From Bacillota bacterium (GTDB taxonomy: Bacteria > Bacillota > Clostridia > DSM-8532), in the NCBI GenBank assembly GCA_023426765.1, contig JAEZBW010000337.1:1-6484 (forward strand): a stretch of 6,484 nt of DNA, written 5' to 3'. Positions 1 through 5,655 of the stretch are shown one piece after another. The stretch's first letter is position 1. Each line of letters begins with the position of its first letter. The position numbers and the translations under genes were made by a program. Under the pieces are notes generated by a model. That model saw nothing but the letters and a program-made list of their open reading frames with translations, was not told where the DNA came from and made no database searches.

Positions 1-426
1 GTCATCGTGGATGGGTGGTTCCACACCGGTGATTTGGGTTATATGGACAAGGACAAATTCGTCTATATCACCGGCCGCAAGAAAAATGTCATCGTAACCA
101 AAAACGGAAAAAACATTTATCCCGAGGAAATCGAAACGCTGTTAAGCAGAAGCCCGTTTGTTTCCGAGTGCCTGGTGTATGGAAAGGAAGGCATGGGAAC
201 CGGTGAAGTGGATGTGGCGGCTGATATTTTCCCCGACCTTGAAAAGGTGAAGGAAGAACTGGGCGAAGAAAACCCATCGAAGGATCAGATTCGCCTGCTG
301 CTGGACAAAGAGGTTCTGAAGGTGAACAAATCTCTGGAACTGTATAAGTACATCCGGTATTTCACCGTCAGGGACACAGAATTTGAAAAGACCACCTCGA
401 AGAAAATCATACGCAAGTATAAATAA
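1..426 (+). CDS. AMP-forming acyl-CoA synthetase, C-terminal fragment (5' end outside window)
   Basis: This is the last 141 codons of an adenylate-forming enzyme that activates a carboxylic acid, probably a fatty acid, to acyl-AMP and then acyl-CoA in the cytoplasm. The frame is open from base 1, so the gene starts upstream. The GTG at position 7 is not a credible start because it lies inside a conserved core motif. Visible signatures are GWFHTGDLGY (fragment residues 5-14), whose Asp binds the ATP ribose, then ITGRKKNVIVTKNGKNIYPEEIE, the hinge and phosphate-contacting motif that opens the mobile C-terminal domain. The C-terminal TTSKKIIRKYK carries the region of the catalytic lysine. The NGKNIYPEEIE form resembles long-chain fatty acyl-CoA synthetases (FadD/FACS type), but the substrate cannot be read from this fragment. 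The stop is 19 nt before the next start on the same strand, so read-through into the GH43 gene is likely. Confidence 0.9.
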   Translation, partial: VIVDGWFHTGDLGYMDKDKFVYITGRKKNVIVTKNGKNIYPEEIETLLSRSPFVSECLVYGKEGMGTGEVDVAADIFPDLEKVKEELGEENPSKDQIRLLLDKEVLKVNKSLELYKYIRYFTVRDTEFEKTTSKKIIRKYK

Positions 427-429
427 CCC

Positions 430-434
430 GGAGG
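430..434 (+). promoter_or_regulatory. Ribosome-binding site for GH43 lipoprotein start
   Basis: GGAGG lies 11 nt before the ATG at 446. The spacing is slightly long but usable. This supports 446 over the in-frame TTG at 383, which lies inside the upstream synthetase gene and would put a charged 21-residue extension before the signal peptide. A second AGGAGG at 451-456 falls just inside the coding region and has no in-frame standard start at proper distance after it. Confidence 0.6.
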
Positions 435-445
435 TTAAAACCGAA

Positions 446-1609
446 ATGACAGGAGGTCGTGATAACGAAATCCATACCCTCTTAGATGCAGGGTTTAAAA
501 GGAAGAACCGGTATCGGTATTTGTTTTTGCTTTTAGTTTCCACAATGCTGTTCACGGCATGCGGAACAAAACAGCAGCAAGAGCTTCAATTAAACGCCAC
601 AGAGAATGTATACGAGGAGAAGATTACAATGGAAAAACCAGTAACCCCGAAGGAACCTTTAGTGACACACATTTATACCGCAGATCCTTCTGCACATGTT
701 TTTAATGGGAAAATATACATATATCCTTCCCATGACCTGGATCAGGAAATGCAATCCAACGATAACGGCGACCAATACAACATGGAGGATTATCATATCC
801 TTTCGTTGGATGATTTCAGTTCTCCCTGCGTGGATCATGGTGAAGTGCTTCATGTGAAGGATGTTCCGTGGGCTTCACAACAAATGTGGGCTCCGGACGC
901 CGCTTATAAAAACAACAAATATTATTTTTATTTCCCGGCCAGGGATAAGGAGGGTAATTTCCGAATCGGTGTGGCTGTAGGTGAAACTCCCACCGGGCCC
1001 TTTACACCCGAAAAAGAACCGATACCGGGCAGTTTCAGCATCGACCCCGCTGTTTTTGTGGACGAAGATGGCAAAGCATACATGTATTATGGCGGCCTTT
1101 GGGGCGGACAGCTGGAAAAATGGACAACCGGCAGCTTTAACCCCGAGGGAAAGGAACCTGCGGCAACAAAGCCTGCGCTTGGGCCCATGGTGGCAGAGTT
1201 AAGCGACGACATGCTTACCTTCAAAGAAACGCCCGCAGAAGTATCCATCGTCGATCAAGACGGCAATCCGATTCTTGCCGGTGACGAATTCCGCAGATAT
1301 TTTGAAGGGCCCTGGATGCACAAGTACAACGATACTTATTACCTTTCCTATTCCACTGGAACCACCCATTTCCTGGTTTATGCAACCAGCAAGAGTCCGA
1401 AAGGCCCCTTTGTTTATCAGGGTAGAATCCTGAATCCTGTAAAGGGATGGACCACGCATCATTCCATTATCGAGTTCGAGGGGAAATGGTATTTGTTCTA
1501 TCACGACAGTTCCCTGTCGGGCGGGGCAGACAACAAGCGCTGCGTGAAATTTACCGAGCTGACCTACAATGAGGACGGCACGATCGTAACCATTGATCCT
1601 TACAAATAG
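446..1609 (+). CDS. Glycoside hydrolase family 43 lipoprotein (xylosidase/arabinofuranosidase type)
   Basis: The product is a 387-aa, five-bladed beta-propeller glycosidase expected to cleave beta-xylose or alpha-L-arabinofuranose units from plant hemicellulose. A positively charged stretch (KRKNRYRY, residues 18-25) and a hydrophobic core (26-37) lead to LFTAC with Cys39, a plausible lipobox although Phe at -3 is not ideal. This predicts a lipid-anchored, outward-facing enzyme. A polar Gln/Glu-rich linker (40-61) precedes the catalytic domain, which begins near residue 71. The three GH43 acidic residues are all recognisable: Asp80 in TADPSAHVF (general base), Asp200 in SIDPAVFVDEDG (pKa modulator) and Glu287 in RYFEGPWMHKYN (general acid). 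WTTHHSIIEFEGKWYLFYHD (residues 334-353) and the final TYNEDGTI motif are also typical. It follows the acyl-CoA synthetase by 19 nt and ends at its own terminator. The exact sugar specificity is not readable. A second in-frame start at 629 would give a leaderless 326-aa enzyme. Confidence 0.9.
   Translation: MTGGRDNEIHTLLDAGFKRKNRYRYLFLLLVSTMLFTACGTKQQQELQLNATENVYEEKITMEKPVTPKEPLVTHIYTADPSAHVFNGKIYIYPSHDLDQEMQSNDNGDQYNMEDYHILSLDDFSSPCVDHGEVLHVKDVPWASQQMWAPDAAYKNNKYYFYFPARDKEGNFRIGVAVGETPTGPFTPEKEPIPGSFSIDPAVFVDEDGKAYMYYGGLWGGQLEKWTTGSFNPEGKEPAATKPALGPMVAELSDDMLTFKETPAEVSIVDQDGNPILAGDEFRRYFEGPWMHKYNDTYYLSYSTGTTHFLVYATSKSPKGPFVYQGRILNPVKGWTTHHSIIEFEGKWYLFYHDSSLSGGADNKRCVKFTELTYNEDGTIVTIDPYK
614..631 (+). 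promoter_or_regulatory. Possible internal ribosome-binding site and start inside the GH43 gene
   Basis: GAGGAG at 614-619 sits 9 nt before an in-frame ATG at 629-631 (Met62 of the full protein). Translation from here would begin MEKPVTPKEPLVTHIYTADP, which is where GH43 domains without signal peptides commonly begin, and would produce a 326-aa cytoplasmic enzyme with all catalytic residues. The signal is seen in the sequence; actual use is inference. Confidence 0.4.
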
Positions 1610-1627
1610 AACAAGTGTTATAAAACC

Positions 1628-1658
1628 AAGGGGCTGCGGCAGATAGCAGCCCCTTTTT
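1628..1658 (+). terminator. Intrinsic terminator after GH43 gene (possibly bidirectional)
   Basis: GGGGCTGC (1630-1637) and GCAGCCCC (1646-1653) form a perfect 8-bp GC-rich stem with an 8-nt loop, followed by TTTTT (1654-1658). AA before the stem can pair with the first two Ts. It starts 20 nt after the GH43 stop. On the minus strand the stem is followed by TTGGTTTTAT, so it may also act as a weak back-stop for ychF transcripts. Confidence 0.9.
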
Positions 1659-1699
1659 GATCCTCTCTAAATGATTCAAAGGTATTGGATTGACATATG

Positions 1700-1726
1700 A
1701 AAACACCGGAAGGAAATTGCTTCCGG
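1700..1726 (-). terminator. Intrinsic terminator downstream of ychF
   Basis: On the minus strand CCGGAAG and CTTCCGG (1726-1720 and 1712-1706) form a 7-bp stem with a 7-nt loop, followed by TGTTTTC. It lies about 25 nt past the ychF stop. Together with the hairpin at 1628-1658 it separates the two convergent genes. Confidence 0.7.
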
Positions 1727-1750
1727 CGCTTAACGAGTTACTATCATAGA

Positions 1751-2845
1751 CTATACATTGAACCGGAACAGCGTAACATCGCCGTCCTTCATCACATAAT
1801 CCTTGCCCTCGGAACGAACCAGGCCCTGCTCCTTTGCAGCAGTATAGGAACCCACCCGCATTAAGTCGTCATAGGCAACAATTTCAGCCCGAATAAAACC
1901 ACGCTCAAAATCGGTATGGATTTTGCCGGCGGCCTGGGGGGCCTTAAAGCCTTTTTCAATGGTCCAGGCGCGAACCTCCGGTTCACCGGCCGTCAGGAAG
2001 CTGATAAGCCCAAGCAGCTTATAACTGGCCTTTATCAATTTATCCAGACCGGACTCGTTCAACCCAAGTTCCTGAAGGAATAACTGCTTTTCATCCTCTT
2101 CCAGCTGGGCGATCTCTTCTTCAATACGGGCGCAGATCACCAGCACTTCAGCATTTTCCCGCTTCGCACACGCCAGCAGCTCTTTCAGGTACGGGTTCTC
2201 CTCCAGGTTGGACAAATCGTTTTCAGATACATTGGCGCAATACAGCAATGGCTTGGAGGTGAGCAAAAACAACTGCTCGGTGTACTTTTTCCATTCCTCA
2301 TCCATGGGCATGGAGCGAACCGGCTGGCTTGTTTCAAGGTGTCTGTGAACTTTTTCCAGAAACTCCAGCTCGACCTGATATTTTTTGTCCCCGGATTTTG
2401 TTTGTTTCTTCACCCGGTCGATTCTTTTTTCCAGCATTTCCAGATCGGCGAAGATCAATTCGAGGTTGATGGTTTCAATGTCCCGTGCCGGCCCTATGGA
2501 ACCATCCACATGTACAATGTTCGTATCTTCGAAACAACGTACGACATGAACAATCGCGTCCACCTCCCGGATATGGGAGAGAAACTTGTTTCCAAGGCCT
2601 TCGCCTTTGCTGGCGCCTTTTACCAGCCCCGCAATATCGACAAATTCAATGGCCGTATGAACAACCTTTTTGGGGTGATACATTTCCGCCAGCCTATCCA
2701 GACGTTCATCGGGCACACTGACAATACCGATGTTGGGATCTATTGTGCAAAAGGGGTAGTTGGCGCTTTCCGCACCGGCCTTTGTAATCGCGTTAAACAA
2801 TGTACTTTTTCCAACATTGGGAAGTCCGACAATACCAAGCTTCAT
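1751..2845 (-). CDS. ychF: Redox-regulated ATPase YchF (OLA1 family)
   Basis: The product is a 364-aa cytosolic P-loop ATPase of the Obg-related TRAFAC class. The family binds ribosomes and is tied to translation and stress responses; unlike most relatives it prefers ATP to GTP. Visible motifs are the Walker A loop GLPNVGKST (residues 7-15), the G3 motif DIAGLV (70-75) followed by GASKGEGLGNKFLSHIREVD, and NVSE (205-208) in place of the usual NKxD, which accounts for the loss of guanine specificity. A helical insertion lies at about 125-195. A C-terminal TGS domain (about 281-364) contains VRAWTIEKGFKAPQAAGKIH, DFERGFIRAE and the ending GDVTLFRFNV. Length and start (MKLGIVGLPNVGKST) match the family. 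The ATG at 2872 would add nine residues not normal for YchF, and an AGGAAG ribosome-binding site sits 7 nt before the chosen start. It is transcribed alone from the promoter at 3018-3046 through a structured leader. Confidence 0.97.
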   Translation of the reverse strand: MKLGIVGLPNVGKSTLFNAITKAGAESANYPFCTIDPNIGIVSVPDERLDRLAEMYHPKKVVHTAIEFVDIAGLVKGASKGEGLGNKFLSHIREVDAIVHVVRCFEDTNIVHVDGSIGPARDIETINLELIFADLEMLEKRIDRVKKQTKSGDKKYQVELEFLEKVHRHLETSQPVRSMPMDEEWKKYTEQLFLLTSKPLLYCANVSENDLSNLEENPYLKELLACAKRENAEVLVICARIEEEIAQLEEDEKQLFLQELGLNESGLDKLIKASYKLLGLISFLTAGEPEVRAWTIEKGFKAPQAAGKIHTDFERGFIRAEIVAYDDLMRVGSYTAAKEQGLVRSEGKDYVMKDGDVTLFRFNV

Positions 2846-2852
2846 TTCATTT

Positions 2853-2858
2853 CTTCCT
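2853..2858 (-). promoter_or_regulatory. Ribosome-binding site deciding the ychF start
   Basis: AGGAAG on the minus strand lies 7 nt before ATG 2845-2843, which favours this start over the upstream in-frame ATG at 2872-2870. An out-of-frame ATG (2850-2848) lies just two bases upstream of the true start. Confidence 0.65.
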
Positions 2859-2895
2859 TTCCTCGGAGCCATCCCGGAAAGCCTGTTTAATCATC

Positions 2896-2933
2896 AAAAA
2901 CTGCATAGACAAATAAAAAACGATACTATGCAG
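2896..2933 (-). terminator. Terminator-like hairpin inside the ychF leader (attenuator candidate)
   Basis: On the minus strand CTGCATAG (2933-2926) pairs perfectly with CTATGCAG (2908-2901) across a 17-nt U-rich loop, followed at once by TTTTT (2900-2896). It lies about 80 nt downstream of the predicted start of transcription and about 50 nt before the ychF start codon, so it could end transcripts early or define a short leader RNA of about 115 nt. The long loop makes it weaker than the GH43 terminator. Confidence 0.55.
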
Positions 2934-3017
2934 GTTTCCAGACTTTAAGTCCGGCGCGTAATGAAAAACAATTATTCGAATGGTCTCCTCCGGGAGATTC
3001 AATTTCTCCCATTAGGT

Positions 3018-3046
3018 ATTATAACGAATATATTATCATTTGTTAA
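3018..3046 (-). promoter_or_regulatory. Sigma-A promoter for ychF
   Basis: The minus strand reads TTAACA (3046-3041), a 17-nt spacer, then TATAAT (3023-3018). The -10 is a perfect consensus, the -35 has one mismatch and the spacing is optimal. Predicted transcription start is about 3010-3012, giving a leader of about 165 nt before ychF. Confidence 0.8.
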
Positions 3047-3079
3047 GTATGGAGTTGATATTATCGGGATGTATGGAGT
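3047..3079. repeat. 9-bp direct repeat GTATGGAGT, two copies
   Basis: GTATGGAGT occurs at 3047-3055 and 3071-3079, 24 bp apart, immediately upstream of the ychF promoter and just outside the left arm of the 3086-3422 inverted repeat. This could be a regulator site pair or a scar of insertion. No function is claimed. Confidence 0.4.
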
Positions 3080-3085
3080 ACATGG

Positions 3086-3422
3086 GTTACTGTTCACACC
3101 CCAGAAGAGTTAGCGGATGATTTAGGCGTTTTTGGTGACGAGCGGAGACCGTTCAGGAAACCCGAGCCAGCTCCGAACAACATACTTCGAAGCCTTGCTT
3201 CATACAGGAAAGTTAAATGCGTGCAGCTTGAGCGACCCTGGATATGGAGACCTCAACTTATATACAAAAAACAGTTAAATGCGTGCAGAGAGCTAAGTGC
3301 TTTGTTGTCAGAGGAGACAAAACACCCGAATACAGGTGCGTACCCACTGGAACGCACCACAAGCCTCGACCCGCGTGACGGGTACCGCGGATAGTTTCAC
3401 GGTGCTACCTGTGAACAGTAAC
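3086..3422. mobile_element. Putative 337-bp non-autonomous element or intron fragment with 13-bp terminal inverted repeats
   Basis: GTTACTGTTCACA (3086-3098) and TGTGAACAGTAAC (3410-3422) are exact reverse complements. The 8 bases outside each end, GTACATGG and GTTCATGC, match at 6 of 8 positions, as an old target duplication might. The inside lies in one frame open from 3059 to a TAG at 3392-3394 (111 sense codons, no good start), contains a 16-bp direct repeat and several hairpins, and shows no recognisable transposase. It is therefore either a MITE-like remnant or part of a structured RNA such as a group II intron domain. A hairpin (3404-3436) that spans the right boundary counts against a clean insertion. 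The sequence between ychF and the propeller gene is otherwise gene-free. Confidence 0.4.
3211..3288 (+). repeat. 16-bp perfect direct repeat, two copies flanking a hairpin
   Basis: AGTTAAATGCGTGCAG occurs at 3211-3226 and 3273-3288 (62-bp period). Between them TTGAG (3228-3232) can pair with CTCAA (3252-3256). Two perfect 16-mers this close are unlikely by chance, and suggest a local duplication or a repeated protein or RNA binding site inside the element. Confidence 0.7.
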
Positions 3423-3436
3423 GTTCATGCTGTAGC
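3335..3436 (+). ncRNA. Hairpin-rich stretch, possible structured RNA fragment
   Basis: Three consecutive stems are seen: GGTGCGT/ACGCACC (3335-3341 with 3352-3358), ACCCG/CGGGT (3369-3373 with 3379-3383, 5-nt loop), and a two-part stem GCTAC/GTAGC (3404-3408 with 3432-3436) enclosing TGAAC/GTTCA (3412-3416 with 3423-3427). This density of perfect stems in about 100 nt suggests RNA structure, possibly part of a group II intron domain I, but no domain V signature is present and no named family was confirmed. The strand is not certain, because stems read similarly on both. Confidence 0.3.
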
Positions 3437-3451
3437 GGATGGGAGAGGAGA

Positions 3452-5266
3452 TTACTTGATTCTCACACCGTATATCTTCTTTGCATAGGATCCCACAACC
3501 ACCATATCATTATAAATGGCCGGAGAACCCTCAACATTTGCACCTACAGAGAGGGTATCCAGAATTTCGCCGTTCATTGGATCCATCAGATGCATGTCAC
3601 CATTGGAATCGCAGAAAATCATATAGGTTTTACCATCTTCGGATGTGAAGTCTGCAGGGGAACTCCAGCTGTAATAAGGAAGCTCCTTCACCCAGATTTC
3701 CTCTCCGGTTTTCTTGTCCAGTGCCACCATTTTTCCGGTTTTCTTATCTCCGGTCTTGCTGATATTGAAAATAACCCTGTCGGATAGATCATTTTTACCC
3801 AAGACAGGAGTGGACAGCAGGCCACCGTTCACTCCGGCCTGGTAAATACAGTTGTATCCCTTCTCCCAAAGCAATTCACCTGTCAGAGCGTTGAATTTTC
3901 TAAGCTGACAATCCGCAAAGGCCGGTTCGGGCTGATGAAGGCAGCGAAGGTCGGCTTCATTACCGGTATAAAGGAACACTCCTTCACTGGTTTCCTCCAG
4001 CACGATCGTGCTGTCGGTATCATCCTGAACATTATAAATCCAGACCGGCTCCAGCGTGTTGATGTCTATACACTGCAGCAAACCGCCATTGTCGATCAGG
4101 TAAAGAAAATTCCTGTAAAAAGCAGGTGAATTTTCATAACCGATATTTGGATTATATACGGCTTCGTAACGGTACCTGGTCACTTCAGGATCGATGGAAA
4201 GCTCTCCGCTTTCCCGGTTGAACAATGTATTCATCTTAATTCTGTACAACAGCCCGTTTTCACCGGGGACGATCAGCGTATCGGTTTTTTTGTCCAGCAC
4301 GGCCGAAGGATCAAAAGCGCCCCATAAGCGGAAGGCTTCAGGAGTGGTACCGGTAATGGAGAACAGCTCCCTTTGATCGATCAGGCTGAATATCCTGTAT
4401 TTATGTCCGGATGCTTCACTGCCGTTCCGGTTCAACCCCTGACCCGTATATAAAAGCGGATATCCCCGGGGATCGATCATGCCTGTTCCTTTTGTGGAAT
4501 AGCCGATTTCAATAGGGTTTCTGGTGGGTTTCCCATCTGCCAGATTCATAAAGTAGATATTTCCATCAAGCGTTGGGTATATGACCTCTACGAGATCGGT
4601 ATTCAGGAATGCAGAATCGATATTCATCAGCCTGCGTACATCATCAGACCAATGAATGATTAATGGCTGACCGGTCCAGCCAACACCCGGCCAATACGTA
4701 TTGTCATAACTGACAGCACCGATATCCTTTGTCCAAACCAGTTCAAGCTTTCTTTCAGTCACGCTCCGCCGCCCAAATGCTGCACTGTCCCGGTAATGAT
4801 TTCCCCGGAAGGTGGTGATACCTTCCACACTCGTATAGGTATCCGGAGAACCAAAAGAGATTCCCGGGTTGTCAACAGGGGAGGTAATGATGTCGGAGCC
4901 CAGGAAATGCCAGAATTTAAAGGCAATATTACCGAACATTTTTTGCCTGGCATACTCCGGCAGGGCGTTAGGTCCATGATAAACCGGAGGGATATCAGGA
5001 TTTATCGCAGCTGGCTGCCATGTTATTTCGGGAAGATGGATCGTTACGGTTTTTGTTTCGAAAGCATTCTCTGGCTGGGGTGAAATTTCAGGTACGGGAG
5101 TTGTATAGGGCCAAACCTGCCCGCGTAATTCATTTACAGGCGGAGTCGCATGTGCAGTGTTGTTGCCTGTAGTATTCGATTCAGGTTTCTGATAAGTTAT
5201 CATGAACAGGATGATGGCGATAAAGGTGAAGAAGAGCAATACAAAAAATAAACGTTTCACTTTCAT
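3452..5266 (-). CDS. Membrane-anchored PQQ-like beta-propeller repeat protein
   Basis: The product is a 604-aa protein with a single N-terminal membrane segment (residues 6-24, LFFVLLFFTFIAIILFMI core after MKVKR) and no lipobox cysteine, so it should stay anchored and face outward. A Pro/Thr-rich linker (about 25-95) is followed by TSVEGITTFRGNHYRDSAAFG (146-165), a segment I associate with Firmicute propeller proteins of this type. The rest shows repeated propeller-blade signatures: LDGNIYFMNLADGKP (233-247), ENGLLYRIKMNT (336-347), NGGLLQCIDINTLEPVWIYNV (393-413), NALTGELLWEKG (459-470), GKMVALDKKTGEEIWVKEL (511-529), NGDMHLMDPMNGEILDTLSVG (555-575). Blades of this form are usually structural or binding; PQQ itself need not be bound and no catalytic residues are evident. 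The ribosome-binding site is weak (GCAGAG before ATG). It is transcribed divergently from the YpmS-like gene, with no clear intrinsic terminator after its stop. The specific role is unknown. Confidence 0.85.
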   Translation of the reverse strand: MKVKRLFFVLLFFTFIAIILFMITYQKPESNTTGNNTAHATPPVNELRGQVWPYTTPVPEISPQPENAFETKTVTIHLPEITWQPAAINPDIPPVYHGPNALPEYARQKMFGNIAFKFWHFLGSDIITSPVDNPGISFGSPDTYTSVEGITTFRGNHYRDSAAFGRRSVTERKLELVWTKDIGAVSYDNTYWPGVGWTGQPLIIHWSDDVRRLMNIDSAFLNTDLVEVIYPTLDGNIYFMNLADGKPTRNPIEIGYSTKGTGMIDPRGYPLLYTGQGLNRNGSEASGHKYRIFSLIDQRELFSITGTTPEAFRLWGAFDPSAVLDKKTDTLIVPGENGLLYRIKMNTLFNRESGELSIDPEVTRYRYEAVYNPNIGYENSPAFYRNFLYLIDNGGLLQCIDINTLEPVWIYNVQDDTDSTIVLEETSEGVFLYTGNEADLRCLHQPEPAFADCQLRKFNALTGELLWEKGYNCIYQAGVNGGLLSTPVLGKNDLSDRVIFNISKTGDKKTGKMVALDKKTGEEIWVKELPYYSWSSPADFTSEDGKTYMIFCDSNGDMHLMDPMNGEILDTLSVGANVEGSPAIYNDMVVVGSYAKKIYGVRIK

Positions 5267-5275
5267 TGTTTCTCT

Positions 5276-5320
5276 GCAGGGATGGGTTTGTTCTGACGGG
5301 GAATATTCCCCGTACCCTGC
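5276..5320 (-). promoter_or_regulatory. Long hairpin in the leader of the propeller gene
   Basis: ACGGGGAATATTCCCCGT (5296-5313) is a perfect 18-bp palindrome located 30 nt before the start codon. Outside it, GCAGGG (5276-5281) can pair with CCCTGC (5315-5320). In the minus-strand RNA this places a stable structure directly against the weak ribosome-binding site, so it may control translation. As DNA the palindrome could equally be a dimeric repressor operator. Confidence 0.5.
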
Positions 5321-5373
5321 CTTTTCCTTTCTGAAACATCAGTACTGGAATGCCGTTAATTCAACATTTCATT

Positions 5374-5390
5374 CAATATAGTATTGTCAA
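5374..5390 (-). promoter_or_regulatory. Possible promoter/operator element upstream of the propeller gene
   Basis: The minus strand has a perfect TTGACA (5390-5385) overlapping a short palindrome CAATA-tag-TATTG (5374-5386). No good -10 lies at 16-18 nt (ATGTTG at 17), so the promoter call is weak. It is listed because no other minus-strand promoter for this gene is apparent. Confidence 0.25.
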
Positions 5391-5436
5391 TATGAAGTTT
5401 TTATATGCTTTTGATTGCCGGACATTCCATTTCCCG

Positions 5437-5460
5437 AAACAATGTTTGACAAAATTGTTT
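5437..5460 (+). promoter_or_regulatory. Operator-like inverted repeat over the first -35 box
   Basis: AAACAAT (5437-5443) and ATTGTTT (5454-5460) are perfect 7-bp arms separated by 10 nt. The 24-bp site is centred exactly on the -35 hexamer TTGACA of promoter P1, the classic position for a repressor that blocks polymerase binding. The cognate regulator is not in the window. Confidence 0.45.
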
Positions 5461-5475
5461 TAACATGCGTATGAT
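5446..5475 (+). promoter_or_regulatory. Sigma-A promoter P1
   Basis: TTGACA (5446-5451), an 18-nt spacer and TATGAT (5470-5475). The -35 is perfect and the -10 has one mismatch. Predicted transcription start is about 5482, which is 414 nt before the next plus-strand start codon. Confidence 0.7.
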
Positions 5476-5481
5476 ATTGGT

Positions 5482-5631
5482 ATGTGAAAAGGAAGTTTGT
5501 CGGTGCTGTTTTCGGAGCTGGGTTGAAATACCAGCAAAAATAGTTAATTTATCCTAATGTTAAACCGGAAAAAAACCGAAGAAATCATTGGGTGAGATGT
5601 ACAAAAAAATATCGCCGGGGGCATGTTTTTT
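5482..5631 (+). ncRNA. Candidate short transcript from P1 (about 150 nt)
   Basis: The P1 start and the T-run at 5626-5631 define a possible discrete RNA. It contains the hairpin GCTGG (5517-5521) / CCAGC (5531-5535) and A-rich single-stranded stretches. A 19-codon frame starts at GTG 5484 (VKRKFVGAVFGAGLKYQQK, stop 5541-5543), but with almost no leader and no ribosome-binding site its translation is doubtful. No known RNA family was recognised. The unit is inferred from promoter and terminator-like signals. Confidence 0.3.
5604..5631 (+). terminator. Terminator-like hairpin between P1 and P2
   Basis: The A-tract 5604-5609 can pair with the T-run 5626-5631, continuing through TAT/ATG (one G-U pair), a bulged C and a small GCC-ggg-GGC core (5614-5622). 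The GC core is only 3 bp, so termination would be moderate at best. Its position, 25 nt before the -35 of P2, fits a boundary between two transcription units. Confidence 0.35.
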
Positions 5632-5655
5632 ATTCCTTTTGCTCAAAGACTGGAA

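Larger units (their letters stand above)
2851..3011 (-). promoter_or_regulatory. Structured 5' leader of ychF with alternative hairpins
   Basis: From the predicted transcription start (about 3010-3012) to the ychF ribosome-binding site, the minus-strand RNA can form several hairpins. GGGAGA/TCTCCC (3010-3005 with 2997-2992, 7-nt loop) competes with TCTCC-CGGA-GGAGA (2997-2984), because both use 2997-2993. A 6-bp hairpin with one G-U pair lies at 2954-2938. The last is the terminator-like hairpin at 2933-2901. No known riboswitch class was recognised. The arrangement resembles a transcription attenuator, but no ligand or antiterminator is proven from sequence. Confidence 0.45.

Noticed and set aside
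383..445. TTG start at 383 for the GH43 gene (408-aa version)
   Set aside because: It lies inside the synthetase coding region and adds a charged extension before the signal peptide, while ATG 446 has GGAGG upstream and gives a proper lipoprotein leader.
142..555. 137-codon minus-strand reading frame over the synthetase and GH43 start
   Set aside because: It is antisense to two well-supported genes with no motif.
2846..2872. ATG at 2872 as the ychF start
   Set aside because: It adds MAPRKGRNE, which is not part of the YchF family N-terminus; the ATG at 2845 has a well-spaced AGGAAG.
2339..2890. 183-codon plus-strand reading frame opposite ychF
   Set aside because: It lies antisense to a highly conserved gene and shows no domain; a shadow of ychF codon structure.
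2847..2980. Minus-strand leader frame ending in TGA just before the ychF ATG
   Set aside because: It is open and overlaps the region before ychF, but it needs a rare ATT start or a short internal ATG without a ribosome-binding site, so translation is unsupported.
3404..3451. Intrinsic terminator for the propeller gene on the minus strand
   Set aside because: A stem exists (3436-3404) but no T-run follows it on the minus strand.
3297..3488. 63-codon plus-strand reading frame
   Set aside because: It runs through the hairpin-rich element and into the 3' end of the propeller gene on the other strand, with no ribosome-binding site; treated as chance.
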